A stretch of DNA of 7,949 nt from Chloroflexota bacterium (GTDB lineage Bacteria > Chloroflexota > UBA5177 > JANWHV01), in NCBI GenBank assembly GCA_025924845.1, contig JAICHN010000242.1, positions 1-7,949 on the forward strand, given 5' to 3'. The translations under genes and the position numbers were made by a program. Below the pieces are notes generated by a model that saw only the letters and a program-made list of their open reading frames with translations, had not been told where the DNA came from and ran no database searches. Positions 5,695 to 7,949 of the stretch are shown in pieces (the first letter of the stretch is position 1; every line of letters starts with the position of its first letter).

Positions 5695-6705
5695 ATGACG
5701 GACGATAGTGTCTTCTCGGCGCCTCCCCTGGTGGGGTCGCGCCGACTTATCGATCGACCCGAGGATCTCTTGGCGCTGGTCGCCCAACTCTCGGCCGTTC
5801 GCGTCATTGGTGTCGACGTAGAGGCGGGAACGCCGCCCCGAGAGCGTCACCCGCGTTTTGCCCTCCTTCAGATCGCGATCGAAGGGGCGGCGTTTGCTAT
5901 CGACCCTCTACGGATCAGAGATCTCTCGCCTCTCGCTCAGATAATGTCGTCGGAGCACATACTCAAGGTGTTTCACGGCATTGGTTTGGATCGCGACATG
6001 CTGGAGAGCGCCCAATTGCCGCTACTCAAGGTGTGCGATTTGAGTGATCTGGCCCGGTCCGCATATGGGAAGGGCGAAGCAAGCCTCGCCGCGCTGGCCA
6101 GGCGGGCTTTCGGGATCGGCATGGATAAGTCATTGCAAAGAAGTGACTGGCTGCACAGACCGCTTAGTCTTCCCTTACTTGCCTACGCCTGGCGGGATGC
6201 CGAACTTACCTTGGGGCTCTACCACTGGGCAGCCGTACGGCACGCCGGGTTGGTCGCCCTGCATACAGTAGTCGAATCACGGCCAGTAGTATCGGAGCGT
6301 TTGCCGGCCTGGTTACGCACCGCACTGGGGGGGAGCCGTCAGCCGGTCACCGAACTATTGAGCCTGGAGAATCTAGAGGTCGAACGGGACACGGAGCACA
6401 TTCTTGGCGCGATGGAAACCGCTTTCCAAACGGTCACCGATCCTCGGCTGCGCGCTCGACTGCCTCGGATAGCGGGTGACCTCGACTTGTACGAAATCGT
6501 CCCCGCCCTCCTGCAATCGCTGAGGGCCCAGCCCGCGAACGAGCGAGCTGCCGCCGCGCGTGCTCTGGCCAGGCTCGGCGAGCAGAGCGCCGAGGATGCC
6601 ATCCGTTGCTTGCTCGAGGACGACACGGCGGAGGTGCGCGAGGCCGCTGCCGAAGCGCTGGAGCTACTGCCCCTTCGCGTGCCACCTGAAGCAGCCGAGG
6701 TGTGA
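5695..6705 (+). CDS. RNase D-like DEDDy 3'-5' exonuclease with C-terminal HEAT-like repeats
   Basis: Residues about 15-180 are a 3'-5' exonuclease domain of the RNase D type with a complete DEDDy catalytic set: D41 and E43 in GVDVEAG, D99 in FHGIGLDRDML, and Y164 and D168 in YAWRDAELTLGLY. The stretch DKSLQRSDWLHRPLS (144-158) is characteristic of RNase D, which trims 3' ends of tRNA precursors and other structured RNA in the cytoplasm. The rest departs from the standard enzyme. Instead of recognisable HRDC domains there is a helical region with at least two HEAT-like helical pairs (about 265-295 and 297-325, with ERAAAARALARLG and AEVREAAAEALELL). At 336 residues it is near usual length. The ATG at 5695 has only a weak ribosome site. 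The gene probably shares the tatA transcript. Substrate is inferred from the family. Confidence 0.88.
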   Translation: MTDDSVFSAPPLVGSRRLIDRPEDLLALVAQLSAVRVIGVDVEAGTPPRERHPRFALLQIAIEGAAFAIDPLRIRDLSPLAQIMSSEHILKVFHGIGLDRDMLESAQLPLLKVCDLSDLARSAYGKGEASLAALARRAFGIGMDKSLQRSDWLHRPLSLPLLAYAWRDAELTLGLYHWAAVRHAGLVALHTVVESRPVVSERLPAWLRTALGGSRQPVTELLSLENLEVERDTEHILGAMETAFQTVTDPRLRARLPRIAGDLDLYEIVPALLQSLRAQPANERAAAARALARLGEQSAEDAIRCLLEDDTAEVREAAAEALELLPLRVPPEAAEV

Positions 6706-6776
6706 GCCGCCCCAAATGCCCGACTCCCCGGCATGGCCGGGTACCATGGTTCAGATCCAGGGACACGCGGCGACCG

Positions 6777-6782
6777 TATAAT
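6777..6782 (+). promoter_or_regulatory. Candidate -10 element (TATAAT), distal thioredoxin promoter
   Basis: A perfect TATAAT hexamer lies 144 bases before the thioredoxin start. No good -35 is found at 16-18 bases upstream (GATCCA at the ideal position). The predicted start near 6789 would place the 6793-6818 hairpin at the very 5' end of the RNA. Confidence 0.35.
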
Positions 6783-6849
6783 CAAATAGGCGGATACCTG
6801 GGCAAGCCCAGCGATATCAGGATTGCTCTGTAACGGGTGGCCTGCTCAG

Positions 6850-6858
6850 TGCTATGAT
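6850..6858 (+). promoter_or_regulatory. Candidate extended -10 promoter of the thioredoxin gene
   Basis: TGCTATGAT is an extended -10 (TGn plus TATGAT, five of six matches). There is no recognisable -35, as is often tolerated with an extended -10. Transcription would start near 6865, giving a leader of about 60 bases that includes the hairpin at 6876-6890. Confidence 0.45.
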
Positions 6859-6925
6859 AAAGAGCACGGCTCGAACGGTTGCCTGAACCGCCGGGGTAAG
6901 CACGGATCATGGAAAGAGGAAGAGC

Positions 6926-7264
6926 GTGGCTAAGCTTGATCTATTGAACGCGGATCAGTTCGCGACTCGAGTGCTGAAGGCCGAGGGCGCGGTACTGGTC
7001 GACTTTTACGCGGATTGGTGTGGGCCATGCCGCATGCTGGCGCCCATCCTTGAGGATCTGTCCGTCGAGTTTGCGGGCCGCCTGAGCGTGGTTAAGCTTG
7101 ATGTCGATGCAAACCCCGAGATCGCGGGAACGTTCGGTGTGCAGAGCCTTCCGACCCTACTGCTGTTCCGCAATGGAGCGCCAATTCAGCGGTTGGTGGG
7201 AGCAATGCCCAAGGCCCCTCTTAAGGCCAAGTTGGAGCAGGCATTGTCGGCGGCGGTCGCCTAG
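6926..7264 (+). CDS. trxA: Thioredoxin
   Basis: This 112-residue protein has the whole thioredoxin fold: LVDFYADWCGPCRMLAP with the redox-active pair C32 and C35 in WCGPC, KLDVDANPEIAGTFGV, and SLPTLLLFRNG carrying the cis-proline loop (SLPT here where IPT is commonest). Then come the C-terminal strand and helix. It reduces disulfides in cytoplasmic proteins and is itself reduced by thioredoxin reductase, whose gene is not in the window. The start is GTG at 6926, supported by GAGGA (6916-6920) 5 bases upstream. The ATG at 6909 is in another frame. The gene stands alone, with its own upstream -10 candidates and a strong terminator after it, so it is probably monocistronic. It is a classical thioredoxin by length and motif. 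No signal peptide is present. Confidence 0.95.
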   Translation: MAKLDLLNADQFATRVLKAEGAVLVDFYADWCGPCRMLAPILEDLSVEFAGRLSVVKLDVDANPEIAGTFGVQSLPTLLLFRNGAPIQRLVGAMPKAPLKAKLEQALSAAVA

Positions 7265-7298
7265 ACAACGGATAATTACGGTTGGCCCGTGGCGGGCG

Positions 7299-7333
7299 AT
7301 GGTGAGGAGAGTTCGCTCTCTTCACCATTTTTT
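7299..7333 (+). terminator. Intrinsic terminator of the thioredoxin gene (UUCG loop)
   Basis: ATGGTGA-G-GAGAG (7299-7311) pairs with CTCTC-T-TCACCAT (7316-7328) around a TTCG tetraloop, with one G-U wobble in an otherwise perfect 13-bp stem, followed by a run of T to 7333. It is 34 bases after the trxA stop and ends 33 bases before the amidase start, so it separates the two genes. Confidence 0.9.
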
Positions 7334-7366
7334 GTGATAGTCGAGGTGGTTTGATCGGGGGCGACG

Positions 7367-7949
7367 ATGGCTGAAGCGCGCGTTTCATCCGCGGAGTTGG
7401 CGGCGAGGCTACGTGTCAATGTCCGGTTGGCGGGGATTCCGGTCACCGACGACGACCTCGCCGAAGTGGCGGCGCGTGGCTACCTTCAGACGGTCGAGAA
7501 ATTCGAGCGCGTCCTGGAGTCGGTATCAGCGGATTTGCTGCCGGACAACGGGGCAGCGGGCGCCATTGCCGAAGGCGCGCGCGCCGAATCATTCGCTTCA
7601 GAGCTTCAGGCACCCGACCCTTCCCCCGCTCCCGCCCCTCGTCCACCGGGGCACCACGATGCTGAACCATTGGCCTTTGCCTCACTGCGGGAGGTCGCGG
7701 CGCTGCTGCGCCGGCGCGATGTGTCCGCCGCGGAACTGACCGACCTGTCCCTGCGCCGGATCGAGCGCTTCGACGGCGCCCTGAACGCCTTTCAATTGGT
7801 AACTGCCGATCAGGCCCGCGAAGCGGCCGGAACCGCGGATCGCGAGATTGGCGCGGGACACTACCGCGGCGCCTTACATGGCGTTCCCGTTGCCGTGAAG
7901 GACCTTTTCGCCATGCAGGGAACTCCAACCTATGCCGGTTCGCTGCACG
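7367..7949 (+). CDS. Amidase-signature (GatA/AtzE-like) hydrolase with a GatC/AtzG-like N-terminal segment, truncated by right edge
   Basis: An open frame of 194 codons runs from the ATG at 7367 to the window end. An in-frame TGA at 7352 limits the start, and a weak GGGGG site precedes it. Residues about 100-194 are the beginning of an amidase-signature domain: SLREVAALLRRRDVSAAELTDLSLRRIE, then LNAFQLV, and HGVPVAVKDLF (171-181), whose K178 is the catalytic Lys of the Ser-cisSer-Lys triad. The serines would lie beyond the edge. Before it, residues about 8-53 form a small helical segment (LAARLRVNVRLAGIPVTDDDLAEVAARGYLQTVEKFERVL) like the separate GatC or AtzG subunits, joined by a Pro/Ala-rich linker (about 54-100). 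Family members hydrolyse amides or transamidate Glu-tRNA(Gln). The fused layout and lack of gatB nearby argue for a catabolic amidase, which is inference. Confidence 0.82.
   Translation, partial: MAEARVSSAELAARLRVNVRLAGIPVTDDDLAEVAARGYLQTVEKFERVLESVSADLLPDNGAAGAIAEGARAESFASELQAPDPSPAPAPRPPGHHDAEPLAFASLREVAALLRRRDVSAAELTDLSLRRIERFDGALNAFQLVTADQAREAAGTADREIGAGHYRGALHGVPVAVKDLFAMQGTPTYAGSLH

Larger units (their letters stand above)
6706..6925 (+). other. Structured intergenic and leader region upstream of the thioredoxin gene
   Basis: No gene is supported in these 220 bases. The region holds three hairpins. CCCGGC-ATG-GCCGGG (6727-6741) lies just after the RNase D-like gene and lacks a T-run. 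GATA-c-CTGGG-CAAG-CCCAG-cga-TATC (6793-6818) is an interrupted stem. CGGTT-gcctg-AACCG (6876-6890) is the third. Two candidate -10 elements are present, at 6777-6782 and 6853-6858. A long structured 5' leader or a small RNA is possible. Confidence 0.45.

Noticed and set aside
5492..5698. Plus-strand frame ending in an ATGA overlap with the RNase D-like gene
   Set aside because: It starts inside tatA in another frame and has no recognisable composition or ribosome site. The ATGA overlap appears to be chance.
6727..6741. CCCGGC-ATG-GCCGGG hairpin as an intrinsic terminator of the tatA/exonuclease transcript
   Set aside because: The stem is perfect but short and is followed by GTACCATGG rather than a T-run, so intrinsic termination is not supported.
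7443..7928. 161-residue minus-strand frame opposite the amidase
   Set aside because: It is Arg/Pro-rich, as is typical of the antisense of a GC-rich gene, whereas the plus strand carries the catalytic VKDLF motif in a continuous frame.

Overview
The window is a GC-rich bacterial chromosomal segment. Its starts are preceded by Shine-Dalgarno sites (AAGGAG/GAGGA), several promoters look sigma70-like, and it has a solitary TatA-type translocase gene. These features point to a GC-rich, probably Gram-negative bacterium (Pseudomonadota-like or a related uncultured phylum). The exact phylum cannot be fixed from the sequence. Coding density is high and no tRNA, rRNA, IS element, phage gene or CRISPR array is visible.

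Left part, minus strand (1-4409). Reading in the direction of transcription, a promoter at about 4382-4409 precedes three tightly coupled genes: a left-handed beta-helix (hexapeptide) acyltransferase, a family 2 glycosyltransferase with an unusual C-terminal extension, and a family 4 glycosyltransferase. They look like a small surface-glycan or exopolysaccharide module in which two sugars are transferred and one is O- or N-acylated. Downstream on the same strand, with its own likely promoter, is an IclR-family regulator. It is followed by the first 25 codons of a TIM-barrel sugar isomerase/epimerase-like gene that runs off the left edge. The iclR gene and the isomerase-like gene share a CCTTTC(G)CAAGGTAC element just before their start codons, which suggests one regulator controlling itself and its neighbour.

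Middle part (4545-6705). An XRE-type repressor-like gene and a small coiled-coil protein form a minus-strand pair whose mRNA is probably leaderless. Divergent from them, on the plus strand, lie tatA (64 aa) and a DEDDy 3'-5' exonuclease of the RNase D type. The exonuclease carries HEAT-like repeats where an HRDC domain is usual. The shared divergent intergenic region holds both promoters and an imperfect palindrome between them.

Right part (6706-7949). A 220-base region with several hairpins and two candidate -10 elements leads into a monocistronic thioredoxin gene that starts with GTG and ends in a strong UUCG-loop terminator. Just after the terminator begins an amidase-signature protein with a short GatC/AtzG-like helical N-terminal segment and a Pro/Ala-rich linker. 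It is cut by the right edge. I see no clear new multi-gene defence or mobile system. The most interesting points are the fused architectures (GT2 plus GT-B-like half, RNase D plus HEAT, small helical segment plus amidase) and the regulatory elements.
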